A stretch of 50,077 nucleotides of DNA from a bacterium HR10 (GTDB lineage Bacteria; Acidobacteriota; Blastocatellia; HR10): contig BEHM01000025.1 in the NCBI GenBank assembly GCA_002923315.1, forward strand, positions 1-50,077, in the 5' to 3' direction. Positions within the stretch are counted from its first letter, which is position 1. Each line of letters starts with the position of its first letter. Shown here piece after piece: positions 24,306 to 33,328 of the stretch. Below the pieces are notes generated by a model. That model searched no databases. It had not been told where the DNA came from and saw only the letters and a list, made by a program, of their open reading frames with translations. The position numbers were made by a program, and so were the translations under genes.

Positions 24306-25181
24306 TCATCGCTCCGTGGGTGCTTCGGAGGTCTCCTTCGGCGCGCGTCGAGAGCGTTCCTGTGATTCCGCGTGGGCTTTCTTTTCCGCTCCGCGTCTGG
24401 TGCGCTGGGCGCGGGCGAGCGCCTTGAGCGTCGGATCATCGGGATAGAGCTTCAGCATGACGGTCACGAAGGCGCGGATGAGGTCTTCGCGCATCTGTGG
24501 CGTGTAGGGGTTGTAGTGCTGCAGATCGTGGAAGAGCTGCCACGTGTCGTGGGTCGTCTGCTCAATCACCCCCCGGATGGCTTCGAAGCCTCTGGTCGTG
24601 ATCTCTCCCGATTCCAGAGGCAACTCGCCGAGGACGCGGCCGACAAAGTGCGTGATGCCCTGGGAATAGGCGGCTCGCCGGTCGTGCTCATCCGGGGACA
24701 TCTCGATCACCTGTACGCCGCGCCGCTGCCAGAAGGCGCGCCAGAACTGCAAGGTGGTGGCGCTCACGCGCACCGGGCAGAAGACGATGCGCAATCCCTG
24801 CAGACCATCCCGAGCGCTATCGGGGCCAAAGAGCGGATGCGTCCCCAGAGCTTCCACCCACGGCGGTAGCTCACGGCGCATGACTTCAATCGGGTGGACT
24901 TTGACCGAGCAGGTATCCAGGATCAGCCGGCCCGGGCCAAGATGCGCGCGCGCCTCCCGAATGGCCGATTCGAATTCCGAGATGGGGACGGCGAAAAAGA
25001 GCGCATCGGCCGCGCACGCGGCTTCCAGGGAGACGAGCTCGACATCGAGCTCGCGCGCGGCAGCCGGATCGGGGCGCCGATCATACACGAGGACGGGGAA
25101 CTCTTCGCGAAGGATGCGGGCCAGCAGCCGACCGAAGCGGCCGAAGCCGATGATCGCGCATGTCCGCATCTGATCGCGCAT
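24306..25181 (-). CDS. Prephenate/arogenate dehydrogenase family protein
   Basis: A 291-residue NAD(P)-dependent dehydrogenase of tyrosine synthesis. CAIIGFGRFGRLLARIL is the dinucleotide-binding motif, VPISEFESAI and THPLFGPDSA are typical, and YSQGITHFVGRVLGEL is close to the plant-type arogenate dehydrogenase motif, so arogenate may be preferred. The tail after about residue 255 is low-complexity and very basic (RAQRTRRGAEKKAHAES...) and is likely disordered. The start is between ATG 25181 and ATG 25169; neither has a clear ribosome site. Lack of an ACT or chorismate mutase domain is normal for this group. Confidence 0.85.
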   Translation of the reverse strand: MRDQMRTCAIIGFGRFGRLLARILREEFPVLVYDRRPDPAAARELDVELVSLEAACAADALFFAVPISEFESAIREARAHLGPGRLILDTCSVKVHPIEVMRRELPPWVEALGTHPLFGPDSARDGLQGLRIVFCPVRVSATTLQFWRAFWQRRGVQVIEMSPDEHDRRAAYSQGITHFVGRVLGELPLESGEITTRGFEAIRGVIEQTTHDTWQLFHDLQHYNPYTPQMREDLIRAFVTVMLKLYPDDPTLKALARAQRTRRGAEKKAHAESQERSRRAPKETSEAPTER

Positions 25182-25272
25182 CGTTCGAGAGCAGGGTAAC
25201 AGAGAGCGCGCGCGTTCGTCCAGGGGCGCGGCGCCGAGCGTTTGACCTCTCGTGTTCGAGGCGGATCGAGTG

Positions 25273-25281
25273 TGGTATAAT
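25273..25281 (+). promoter_or_regulatory. Extended -10 promoter for the MoxR/VWA array
   Basis: TGG TAT AAT has a TGn extension and a perfect TATAAT (25276-25281). The -35 is not recognisable. The predicted leader of about 145 nt is long and contains two short frames. No other promoter of this quality is apparent before 40010, so it could drive the whole array. Confidence 0.55.
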
Positions 25282-25433
25282 CGCCCGGGCACACGAGGAA
25301 TCCCACGGCGATCGGGAGATCGTCAGGGCCTCGCGGGATGAGGAGTGAGGTGATGGGACGCGGCGCGCGGGCGCCAGGAGAATGACGCAACCGGGGAGAG
25401 CCGCGGGAACGTCCCTTGTGGTGAGGATGTCGT

Positions 25434-27746
25434 GTGAATCGCGTGTTTGAATGGCTCTTCAAATATCCGCCGGTCGTCTTCGAGCGCGGTGAGCTCTCGT
25501 TCGCCGCGCTCTCCTCGACGAGCGCGTGGATGGCGTTCGGGGCGGTGGCGCTCGGTGGCGCCTATGTGATCGTGCGGCGCGTTCGTCAGCCGCTCCCTCG
25601 TCGCCTGAAGGCCCTCTTGATCGGCCTTCGGTTCGGGGTGTTTCTGCTTTTGATCTTTTGCTTGTTGCAACCCGTTGTGATCGTCCCGTCGGTCATCCCG
25701 CACAGTGCGACGGTCGCGCTCCTGGTGGATGATTCCGTGAGCATGAGGATCTCGGACGTGGACGGCCGGTCTCGCCTGGAGGCTGTGCGGGCGCTTCTGG
25801 CGCCGGAGAGCCCTTTTCTGCGCCAGCTCACGGCGAAATTCGACGTGCGCCTCTTCTCGCTGAGCGGAGAGGACCTCTCCTGGTCGGCGCGCGCGTCGGG
25901 GGCGCCCCGCGCGATCTTCGGATCGGGCGAGGGGCCCGTGCGGACGGATCTCGGTGCCGGGCTCGAGCGTGTCCTGGCGACTCCTCTGGAGAAGCCTCTG
26001 GCGGCGGTCCTCCTCATCAGCGATGGCGGACATAATGTGCCGCGGGACCTCTCGACGATCCCCTCGCTCTTTCTCGCGCGGCGCGTTCCCCTTCACACGA
26101 TCGGCGTGGGGCAGGAGCAGATCGCGCGCGACGTCGAGGTGGTGCGGGTGAATGTCCCGCGACGGATTCTGCAAGGGTCTTCGGTGAAGGCCGATCTCCT
26201 TGTGCGATGTGGGGAGGCGTCGCCTCGTCGCGTGAGGCTCCGCGTCACCGAAGATGGGCGGACGCTGCAGAGCGAGGAGATCGAATGCGCGGAAGAGTCG
26301 GGGCCGCAGGCGGTCTCCCTCGAATTCACGCCCGTTGAGGTGGGGATACACCGATACGTGTTCAGCGCTGATCCGCACCCGCACGAGCCGATCGTGGAAA
26401 ACAATCGCGTGGAAGCGATCGTCGAGGTGCGCGACGAGGTCGCGCGCGTGCTCTACATCGAGGGGGAGCCCCGATGGGAATATGGGAAGATTCGCGCGGC
26501 TGTGGCCGATGATGAGCACCTCAATCTCGTCTCGGTCGTGCGCACGGCTCAGGGGAAGTTCTATCGGCAGGGTGTCGAGAGTGGGGAGGAGCTGGTGAGG
26601 GGATTCCCGGAGCGGCCGGAGGAACTGTTCCGATTCAAAGGGGTGATCCTGGGGAGTGTGGAGGCCGGATTCTTCACGCGCGAGCAACTGGAGTGGCTGG
26701 AGGCCTTTGTCGCCCGGCGAGGTGGGGGGATGCTCATGTTGGGAGGGCCGCGCGCGTTCTCGGCCGGGGGGTATGCGTTGACGCCGCTCGCGGATGTTTT
26801 GCCGGTGGAGCTGCGGCGGCCCTCGGAGGTTCCGCGTGAGGACTCCACGGAGGTCTCGGCGTATGCGCCGGTGGTGACCGAGGCCGGGCGCGAGCATCCC
26901 CTCGCGCGGTTGGCGACCGATCCGAGAGCCAATGAACGCGCTTGGCGCGCCTTGCCGCGCGTGACCGTGCCGGAGACTTTCACGCGCGCCAAGCCCGGTG
27001 CCATCGTCGTGCTGGAAGGGGTGAAGCAGTCGCGTGACGGCATCCGCCCGATCTTGCTGGCCGTGCAGCGGTACGGACGGGGTCTGGGCCTCGCGTTCAC
27101 TCCATCGGACTCCTGGCGGTGGCAGATGGAGATGAGCTCGGCGGATCTCTCGCACGAGACCTTTTGGAAGCAGATGTTGCGGTATCTGGTCAGCTCCGCC
27201 GATGATCCGGTGAATCTCCTGACCGATGCGGACACGTACGAGGTGGGAGACGATGTGCCTGTTCGCGTCGAGGTGCGGGATGAGCTTTTCCGCCCCGTGG
27301 CGGATGCCGCTCTGGACGTTCAGGTGCAGACTCCACAGGGGGTGACCGAACGTGTGCGCGTGAACCCTGCTCCGGACAGTGAAGGGGAGTATGTCGGCCG
27401 GATCCTCGTGCGAGAACCGGGGATCTATCGGCTTCAGGCGCGCGCGCGGCGGGGCGATCGGGAGCTGGGCCACGCCGAAGCTCAGCTGGTGGTCCGCGTG
27501 CCGGATCGGGAGTATCGCGAAGCGGGACAGAACATCGAGCTGTTGAAGTGGCTGGCTCGTGAGACCGGGGGGCGATATGCTCCGTTGTCGGAGGCGGAGA
27601 CGCTGCCTGCGGAGCTGGAGTACGTGGCCGCGGAGCATTCGATTCGTGTGACCAAAGAGCTGTGGGATATGCCGATTGTGTTCGTGCTCCTGGTGGGGCT
27701 GCTCTCGCTCGAGTGGAGTGTGCGACGAAGGCGAGGATTGATATGA
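25434..27746 (+). CDS. Membrane VWA / glutamine amidotransferase-like protein
   Basis: A 770-residue protein. Two N-terminal membrane helices (STSAWMAFGAVALGGAYVIV, ALLIGLRFGVFLLLIFCLL) are followed by a VWA domain with the MIDAS DDSVS (residues 99-103) and LISDGGHN. Next come a beta-rich region, then a class-I-amidotransferase-like domain at about residues 330-480 (VLYIEGEPRWEYGKI, VARRGGGMLMLGG) that lacks a catalytic Cys, and a last membrane helix (MPIVFVLLVGLLSLEWSV) before RRRRGL. Such proteins are common with MoxR clusters in Acidobacteriota and Planctomycetota; function is unknown. The GTG start has GAGG about 8 nt upstream. It is the first gene of an eight-gene array. Confidence 0.85.
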   Translation: MNRVFEWLFKYPPVVFERGELSFAALSSTSAWMAFGAVALGGAYVIVRRVRQPLPRRLKALLIGLRFGVFLLLIFCLLQPVVIVPSVIPHSATVALLVDDSVSMRISDVDGRSRLEAVRALLAPESPFLRQLTAKFDVRLFSLSGEDLSWSARASGAPRAIFGSGEGPVRTDLGAGLERVLATPLEKPLAAVLLISDGGHNVPRDLSTIPSLFLARRVPLHTIGVGQEQIARDVEVVRVNVPRRILQGSSVKADLLVRCGEASPRRVRLRVTEDGRTLQSEEIECAEESGPQAVSLEFTPVEVGIHRYVFSADPHPHEPIVENNRVEAIVEVRDEVARVLYIEGEPRWEYGKIRAAVADDEHLNLVSVVRTAQGKFYRQGVESGEELVRGFPERPEELFRFKGVILGSVEAGFFTREQLEWLEAFVARRGGGMLMLGGPRAFSAGGYALTPLADVLPVELRRPSEVPREDSTEVSAYAPVVTEAGREHPLARLATDPRANERAWRALPRVTVPETFTRAKPGAIVVLEGVKQSRDGIRPILLAVQRYGRGLGLAFTPSDSWRWQMEMSSADLSHETFWKQMLRYLVSSADDPVNLLTDADTYEVGDDVPVRVEVRDELFRPVADAALDVQVQTPQGVTERVRVNPAPDSEGEYVGRILVREPGIYRLQARARRGDRELGHAEAQLVVRVPDREYREAGQNIELLKWLARETGGRYAPLSEAETLPAELEYVAAEHSIRVTKELWDMPIVFVLLVGLLSLEWSVRRRRGLI

Positions 27747-28753
27747 CGGCGCCATGGCTCGAGCGGCTGATGGTAGTCGCCTCGCTACTCCTTGTGTGGC
27801 GAGGTGGGGCGCTCGCGTCACCGCAGAAGGTGGCACAGGATCTGCGGTTCGCGGTGATCGTGCGCGGCCTGGGCGGAGATCCGGCCTTCGAGCGCACGTT
27901 CACTTCGTGGACGGAGCGTCTGTGCCAACTCTTCATCGAGCGGTGGCGATTTCGTCCGGAGCATGTCTTTGTGCTCACGCCCGAGGGCCGGGGATGTTCC
28001 CCACAGGCGGCGCGGGCGACGGCCGAAGCTCTCCGGCGCGTGTTCGAGCGGCTGCGCACGGAGAGCACTGAGGAGAGTCTGCTCTTCATCATTCTGATCG
28101 GGCATGGGAGCTTCGATGGCCAGCGCGGATATTTCCATCTTGTGGGGCCGGATCTCTCGGCGGAGGATTTCGACGCGCTTCTGGCGAGCGTGAGAGCGCG
28201 TTCTGTCGTCTTCGTGAATACGGCGAGCGCCAGCGGCGCTTTCCTCCCCGTCGTGAGCCGGCCCGGGAGGATCGTCATCACGGCCACGCGCAGTGGGCGA
28301 GAGCAGCAGGCTCCGGTCTTCGCTCACTATCTCATCGAGGCCTTCACGGATGCGCGAGCCGATACGAATAAAGACGGGCGCATATCGCTTGCCGAAGCGT
28401 TCGCCTTCGCGACTCGGAGGACGGCGGAGCATTATGCGCAACGGGGCCTTTTGGCGACCGAGCATCCCCTGTTGGATGATGATGGCGATGGCGTGGGGCA
28501 TGGTGAGCTCTCGGGGGGAGATGGCGCGCGGGCGCGAATGGTGTACCTGGAGGCGCCGGCCGAGGTGGACGAAGCGGACGAGGAGCTGCGCGCCCTCTTG
28601 CGCGAGCGCGATGCGCTCTTGCAGAAGATCGAGGCGTTGAAGGCTCGCAAGGCCGAGATGCGTCTGGAGGATTACGAGCGGGAGTTGGAACGGTGGCTGG
28701 TGGAGCTGGCTCGGATCACCGAGCGCATCCATGCGCGGGGGAAGAAGCCATGA
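27743..28753 (+). CDS. Exported caspase/legumain-like protein with EF-hand loop, Cys replaced
   Basis: A 336-residue protein with a signal peptide (LMVVASLLLVWRGGALASP). LFIILIGHGSFDG places the expected catalytic His at 121. In the later strand the motif is VFVNTASASGAF, where Ser162 falls where caspase-fold enzymes have Cys. Residues 207-218 (DTNKDGRISLAE) are a complete EF-hand loop, with a second partial one in LDDDGDGVGHGE. A charged helical tail (about residues 270-335) is probably a coiled coil. I recall similar uncharacterised proteins in Acidobacteriota that also lack the Cys, so this may be a family trait. The start overlaps the preceding stop in ATGA; the next gene is joined in the same way. 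Confidence 0.72.
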   Translation: MTAPWLERLMVVASLLLVWRGGALASPQKVAQDLRFAVIVRGLGGDPAFERTFTSWTERLCQLFIERWRFRPEHVFVLTPEGRGCSPQAARATAEALRRVFERLRTESTEESLLFIILIGHGSFDGQRGYFHLVGPDLSAEDFDALLASVRARSVVFVNTASASGAFLPVVSRPGRIVITATRSGREQQAPVFAHYLIEAFTDARADTNKDGRISLAEAFAFATRRTAEHYAQRGLLATEHPLLDDDGDGVGHGELSGGDGARARMVYLEAPAEVDEADEELRALLRERDALLQKIEALKARKAEMRLEDYERELERWLVELARITERIHARGKKP

Positions 28754-31491
28754 TTCACCGGGGCGCCAGAGCTCACGCGCATGGGTCGTGGCTCCTCTTC
28801 GGAGCGCGAGGCGGGAGCGGGGTGCTTGTGCTTGTGCTCGCTGTTCTGTGTGGGGGCGGGCGAGCCTGGGCGCAATCGCCGCTGGAAGCGGGGATGGAGA
28901 AGTTGCGACGGGGGGAGTATGCCGAGGCGATCGCCCTCTTCCGCACCGTGCTCGAACGGGATCCGGAACAGACGCGCGCCATTGAGGGAACGATCATGGC
29001 CTTTGTCGAGATGGGGCGATATGAGGATGCTGAACGGATGGCGCGCGAGTTCCTGAGGCGGGCGTCTTCGGTGGGAGAGTCGGACACGGCGCGCATTGAG
29101 ATGTGGCTCGGGGAGGTGTATCTGGCGACGGGTCGGTATCGGGAGGCTTTGGCCGCGTTGGATCGGGCGCTCGCCCGCGAGGGATGGCCGGGCTTTCTGC
29201 GGGCCGGCGTGCAGAAGGGGCGAGTCCTCTGGCAGATGGGGCGCATTGAGGAAGCGCGCGAGGTGTTTCAGCAACTCCGTCAGCGGGCCATCGAGCGCGG
29301 GCTGCGCTCGGCGGAGGACTGGACGTGGATGGCGCGCGCGCTCGCGTATTTGGATCGTCCGCATGAGGCGAACGATCTCTACGCCGCAGCGATCGAGCGC
29401 GATCCTTCGTTCCTGGAGGCGTACCTGCAAGCCGGCGAGCTCTTCGTCGAGAAGTACAATTACGCGGAGGCCGCTGATTTCTTCCGCGAGGCGCTGCGCC
29501 TCAATCCACAGTGCGCGCGCGCGCATCTGGGATTGGCCCGCAGCGTGCGGCTGGAGCGTGGAGGGGAAGCGTGGGCGCATGTTCAGCGGGCGCTCGCAGT
29601 GAATCCGCGCTTGGTTGAAGCGCATGATCTGGCGGCTGCGTTACTGCTGGAAGTGGGGGAGATCGAAGCCGCCGAGCGCCATCTGGAGGAAGCGCTCAGC
29701 GTGAATCCGCATTCGCTCTCGACGCGCGCCTATCGCGCCGTGGGGTTCTACTTGCGAGACCGCACGGCGGAGCTGGAGGAGGAGATTCGGCGGGTGCAGA
29801 GCGTGAATCCGCGGTATGGGGAGGTGTATGCGACGCTCGCCGATTTCGCCGTGCTCAATCGCCGGTATCCGGAAGCGGTCGGATTCGCGCGGAAGGCCGT
29901 GGAGCTGTCGCCGTGGCTGTGGCGCGCGTGGGCGACCCTGGGGCTCAACCTGCTGCGCATCGGGCGCGACGCTGAGGGGCATGAAGCTCTGGAGCGCGCT
30001 TTCGCCGGCGATCCGTTCAACGTGTGGGTGAAGAACACGCTCGATCTGCTCGACCGCATGCGAGAATATCAGGAGACGATCACCGAGCATTTCCTCATCC
30101 GCATAGCTCCGCGTGAGAGTCCGGTCCTGGCGCCGCTTGTGGCCGAGCTGCTCGAGCGGGCGTACGCGCAGCTCACCGAGCGGTATCGGTTTCGTCCTGA
30201 AGGGCCGATCATCGTCGAAGTGTTCCCGAACCACGAGGACTTCGCCGTGCGGACCATTGGGCTGCCGGGCCTGGGGGCGCTCGGCGCGTGCTTCGGGCGT
30301 GTGATCGCCATGGATTCGCCGTCGGCGCGCCCGCGCGGGTCGTTCAACTGGGCGAGCACGGCCTGGCATGAATTCGCGCACGTGATCACGCTGCAGGCGA
30401 CGGCCTATCGGATCCCGCGATGGTTCTCCGAGGGCATCTCCGTCTCCGAGGAGTGGCGGATGCGAGAGGCACCTGACGCGCTCTTCGGATCGCGAGGGGA
30501 CTCCGCGGGATGGGGGGCTCAGTGGACGCTCGAGACCGTGCGCGCCTTCGGCGAGGGGCGATTCGTCCCCCTGCGGCAGCTGGAGGCGGCGTTCCTTCGC
30601 CCGTCGTCTCCGCAGGCGCTCTCGCTCGCCTATTTCCAGGCGGGGGCGATCGTCGCGTTCCTCCTGGAGCGGTTCGGCTTCGAGCGCGTGCGACAGATGC
30701 TCGAGCTGTATCGGCGGGGGGAGCGCACCGAGGGTGTCTTCCAGAAGGCGCTCGGCCTCACGCCGGACGAGCTCGATCGCCTCTTTCGCGAGCGCGTCGT
30801 TCAGGAGATCGGGCCGTATCTGGCGCGCCTCGATGTATCGTTGCTTCAGCGATCGGAGGTCTCGGAGGAGGAATTGCGCGAGGTGCTCGCGAGGCAGCCG
30901 GAGAATTTCGTCGCGCACCTTCGTCTGGGGCATCTGTATCGGGCGCGGGGGGAGGTCGCTTCGGCCCTCGTCCATTTGCGCGAGGCCATTCGTCTTTTCC
31001 CCTTCGACACGAGACCGGGGAATGCTCGCGAGGTGCTCGCGGCGATCCTCGAGGAGCGCGGCGAGGAAGCTGAGGCCTTGCAGGTGCTGCAGCCGTGGGC
31101 GGCTCGCGAGGAGGCGAATCCCGAGCTGCATTGGTGGATCTTGCGCCTGGCGCTGAAGCTGGGGCGGAAGGCGCATCGGATCCCGTGGGAGGAGATCGCC
31201 GGGGGGGCGGTCGAAGCGCTTCTGGCGCTCGCTCCTTTGGATCGCGACGTGCAGATGCAGGCCGGCGAATTCTATCTGGAACAGGGGCGGCCGGAGCGCG
31301 CCGTGCGCGCCTTCTCGGCTGCGCTCCATTTGGATCCGCCGGATCGCGCCGAGGTCCATTATCAGCTCGCGCGAGCCCTGTTGGCGAAAGGGGCGCCGGA
31401 TGAAGCGCGACGCGAGGTCTTGCGCGCGCTGGAGATCGCGCCCGGATTTGAGAAGGCACTGGCGCTTCTGCTGAAACTCGTCGAGAAGTGA
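28750..31491 (+). CDS. Exported TPR protein with gluzincin (peptidase MA-like) domain
   Basis: A 913-residue protein. A signal segment (GVLVLVLAVLCGGGRAWAQ) is followed by about ten TPR units (EYAEAIALFRTVLERDPEQ, NYAEAADFFREALRLNPQC and others) to about residue 430. A zinc protease domain follows: His540-Glu-Phe-Ala-His544 with Glu561 in PRWFSEGISVSEEW, the HExxH...E pattern of peptidase MA/M1-like enzymes. More TPR units fill the last 200 residues (RPERAVRAFSAALHLDPPD). A protease set between TPR arms suggests processing of a bound periplasmic partner. The start overlaps the caspase-like gene in ATGA. Confidence 0.85.
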   Translation: MIHRGARAHAHGSWLLFGARGGSGVLVLVLAVLCGGGRAWAQSPLEAGMEKLRRGEYAEAIALFRTVLERDPEQTRAIEGTIMAFVEMGRYEDAERMAREFLRRASSVGESDTARIEMWLGEVYLATGRYREALAALDRALAREGWPGFLRAGVQKGRVLWQMGRIEEAREVFQQLRQRAIERGLRSAEDWTWMARALAYLDRPHEANDLYAAAIERDPSFLEAYLQAGELFVEKYNYAEAADFFREALRLNPQCARAHLGLARSVRLERGGEAWAHVQRALAVNPRLVEAHDLAAALLLEVGEIEAAERHLEEALSVNPHSLSTRAYRAVGFYLRDRTAELEEEIRRVQSVNPRYGEVYATLADFAVLNRRYPEAVGFARKAVELSPWLWRAWATLGLNLLRIGRDAEGHEALERAFAGDPFNVWVKNTLDLLDRMREYQETITEHFLIRIAPRESPVLAPLVAELLERAYAQLTERYRFRPEGPIIVEVFPNHEDFAVRTIGLPGLGALGACFGRVIAMDSPSARPRGSFNWASTAWHEFAHVITLQATAYRIPRWFSEGISVSEEWRMREAPDALFGSRGDSAGWGAQWTLETVRAFGEGRFVPLRQLEAAFLRPSSPQALSLAYFQAGAIVAFLLERFGFERVRQMLELYRRGERTEGVFQKALGLTPDELDRLFRERVVQEIGPYLARLDVSLLQRSEVSEEELREVLARQPENFVAHLRLGHLYRARGEVASALVHLREAIRLFPFDTRPGNAREVLAAILEERGEEAEALQVLQPWAAREEANPELHWWILRLALKLGRKAHRIPWEEIAGGAVEALLALAPLDRDVQMQAGEFYLEQGRPERAVRAFSAALHLDPPDRAEVHYQLARALLAKGAPDEARREVLRALEIAPGFEKALALLLKLVEK

Positions 31492-31508
31492 AGCGTGGGG
31501 AGGTGAAG

Positions 31509-32273
31509 ATGAGGAGATGGGATGGCCGACGCTCGCTTCAGGCGCGCCTCTGGATCATCGGGGGCGCGATCTGTTTGCTCATGGGAGGGGCTCCATCGAG
31601 GGGCGCGTCCCCGTCGGGGCCTGATTCGGACGCGCCTTCGAATCGGTTCACCTTCGCGCGCATCCAGTATGGAGGGCGGTTCTCCTCGCGTGCGTTCTTC
31701 GGAGCCGTGCCGCCATGGGCGCACGATTATCCGCGCGGTGGGCGCCATCTGATGCGGATCCTGAGCGAGGTGAGCCTTGTGCGGGTGCATCCGGACGAGG
31801 TGATCCTCCGTTTTGACGATCCCCGATTGTTCAAATACCCGTTCGCCTATCTGTGCGAGGTGGGGTTCATGGATTTGAGCGATCGGGAGATCGAGGGCTT
31901 GCGGGAGTATCTGCTGCGCGGCGGCTTCCTCATTGTGGACGATTTCCGTGAGGAGTGGGCGCTGGAGAATCTCCGCGCGCATCTGCGCCGCGCCTTCCCG
32001 GAGTTGGAGCTGGAGGAGCTGGAGCTCTCTCATCCCATCTTCAACTGCTTCTTCAGCATTCGGACGCTCGAGGTGACGCCCCCCTATGGGGAGGGGGTGC
32101 CCAAGTTCTTCGGCCTCTCGGACAAGAGGGGGCGCTTGATGATGATCGTCAACTACAACAACGACATCAGCGAATACTGGGAGTGGTCGGATGACCCCTT
32201 CGCGCCCATCGAGCAGACGAACGAGGCCTTCAAATTCGGCGTGAATTACGCCATCTATGCGCTGACGCATTGA
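31509..32273 (+). CDS. DUF4159 exported protein
   Basis: A 254-residue protein. A membrane/signal segment (RLWIIGGAICLLMGGAPSR) precedes FTFARIQYGGRFS..AHDYPRGGRHLMRIL, the conserved opening of DUF4159, and LREYLLRGGFLIVDDF and NYAIYALTH near the end. The fold is thought to be amidotransferase-like without a catalytic Cys; nothing is known of its activity. GGGGAGG 6 nt before the ATG at 31509 sets the start; a GTG at 31488 overlaps the previous gene. DUF4159 genes commonly travel with MoxR and DUF58, as here. Confidence 0.85.
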   Translation: MRRWDGRRSLQARLWIIGGAICLLMGGAPSRGASPSGPDSDAPSNRFTFARIQYGGRFSSRAFFGAVPPWAHDYPRGGRHLMRILSEVSLVRVHPDEVILRFDDPRLFKYPFAYLCEVGFMDLSDREIEGLREYLLRGGFLIVDDFREEWALENLRAHLRRAFPELELEELELSHPIFNCFFSIRTLEVTPPYGEGVPKFFGLSDKRGRLMMIVNYNNDISEYWEWSDDPFAPIEQTNEAFKFGVNYAIYALTH

Positions 32274-32299
32274 TGTTGCGGAGGAAGGAGAGCGACGCG

Positions 32300-33328
32300 A
32301 TGCTCACCAACAAAGCCATTGATCCCACCCGCGATGAGGAGCTGCTGGAGAGACTCGTCCGGGCGAAGGCGCAGATCCTGCGAGAGATTCGGAAGGTGAT
32401 CGTCGGACAGGAGGAGGTGATCGAACAGGTACTCATCTCGCTCTTCGTCGGCGGGCATTCGATCATCACGGGGGTGCCGGGGCTGGCCAAGACGCTCTTG
32501 ATCAAGACCATCGCCAACGCCCTCGATCTGAAATTCAAGCGCATTCAGTTCACTCCGGATCTCATGCCGAGCGACATCACGGGGACGGAGATCATCGAGG
32601 AGGATCGGACGACGGGCAAGCGGCATTTTCATTTCGTCCCGGGGCCGATCTTCGCCAACATCGTCCTGGCGGATGAGATCAATCGGACGCCGCCGAAGAC
32701 GCAGGCGGCGTTGCTGGAGGCCATGCAGGAGGGGGCGGTGACGGTCCAGGGGGCGACGTACGAGCTGCCGAAGCCCTTTTTCGTGCTGGCCACGCAGAAT
32801 CCGATCGAGATGGAGGGGACGTATCCGTTGCCGGAGGCGCAACTGGATCGCTTCATGTTCAATATCCGGATCGGCTACCTGAGCGAGGACGAGGAGGTGG
32901 AGGTTGTGCGGGCGACGACGGCGCCGCAGGACGTCGTCGTCGAGCGGCAGATCACGGGGCGGGAGATCGTCGAGTTCCAGCGATTGATTCGGCAGGTGCC
33001 GGCCGCCGATCCGGTCATCCGCTATGCGGTGCGCTTGGTGGGGGCCAGCCGTCCTGAGAATGGGACCTTCGATTTCGTGCGCCGCTGGGTCAATTGGGGA
33101 GCGAGCCTGCGCGCGTCGCAGTTCCTCATCCTGGGGGGGAAAGCCCGCGCCATCTTGAACGGGCGGTACCATGTCTCGTGCGAGGATGTGCGGGCGCTGG
33201 CCTATCCCGTCTTGCGCCATCGCATCCTCGTGAACTTCCAGGCCGAATCCGAAGGCGTGACCTCGGAGGAGATCGTGCGTCGCCTGCTGGAGGCGGTGCC
33301 GGAACCGGCATCGGGACTCTCGGTATGA
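32300..33328 (+). CDS. MoxR-family AAA+ ATPase
   Basis: A 342-residue AAA+ protein: VIVGQEEVIEQVLISLFVGGH, Walker A GVPGLAKT, Walker B IVLADEINR, then KTQAALLEAMQEGAVTVQG, sensor 1 LATQNPIEMEGTYPLPEAQLDRFMF and a lid domain. MoxR ATPases act with VWA proteins, probably as chaperones that insert metal or remodel complexes. Start chosen at ATG 32300 behind GGAG; the frame is open upstream from a TTG that overlaps the DUF4159 stop. The stop overlaps the DUF58 start as ATGA. Confidence 0.95.
   Translation: MLTNKAIDPTRDEELLERLVRAKAQILREIRKVIVGQEEVIEQVLISLFVGGHSIITGVPGLAKTLLIKTIANALDLKFKRIQFTPDLMPSDITGTEIIEEDRTTGKRHFHFVPGPIFANIVLADEINRTPPKTQAALLEAMQEGAVTVQGATYELPKPFFVLATQNPIEMEGTYPLPEAQLDRFMFNIRIGYLSEDEEVEVVRATTAPQDVVVERQITGREIVEFQRLIRQVPAADPVIRYAVRLVGASRPENGTFDFVRRWVNWGASLRASQFLILGGKARAILNGRYHVSCEDVRALAYPVLRHRILVNFQAESEGVTSEEIVRRLLEAVPEPASGLSV

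Noticed and set aside
22745-24439. Minus-strand open frame of 564 codons opposite guaA
   Set aside because: It has no recognisable domain and lies fully against guaA, running into the tyrA-like gene's 3' end.
25338-25451. Two short frames in the leader of the VWA array (15 and 22 codons)
   Set aside because: They have a weak or badly spaced ribosome site and no leader-peptide features such as repeated regulatory codons; chance is likelier.
25323-27836. Minus-strand open frame of 837 codons opposite the VWA/amidotransferase-like gene
   Set aside because: The product is His/Arg/Pro-rich with no domain, while the plus strand encodes recognisable VWA and membrane segments. Long antisense frames are expected in DNA this rich in G and C.
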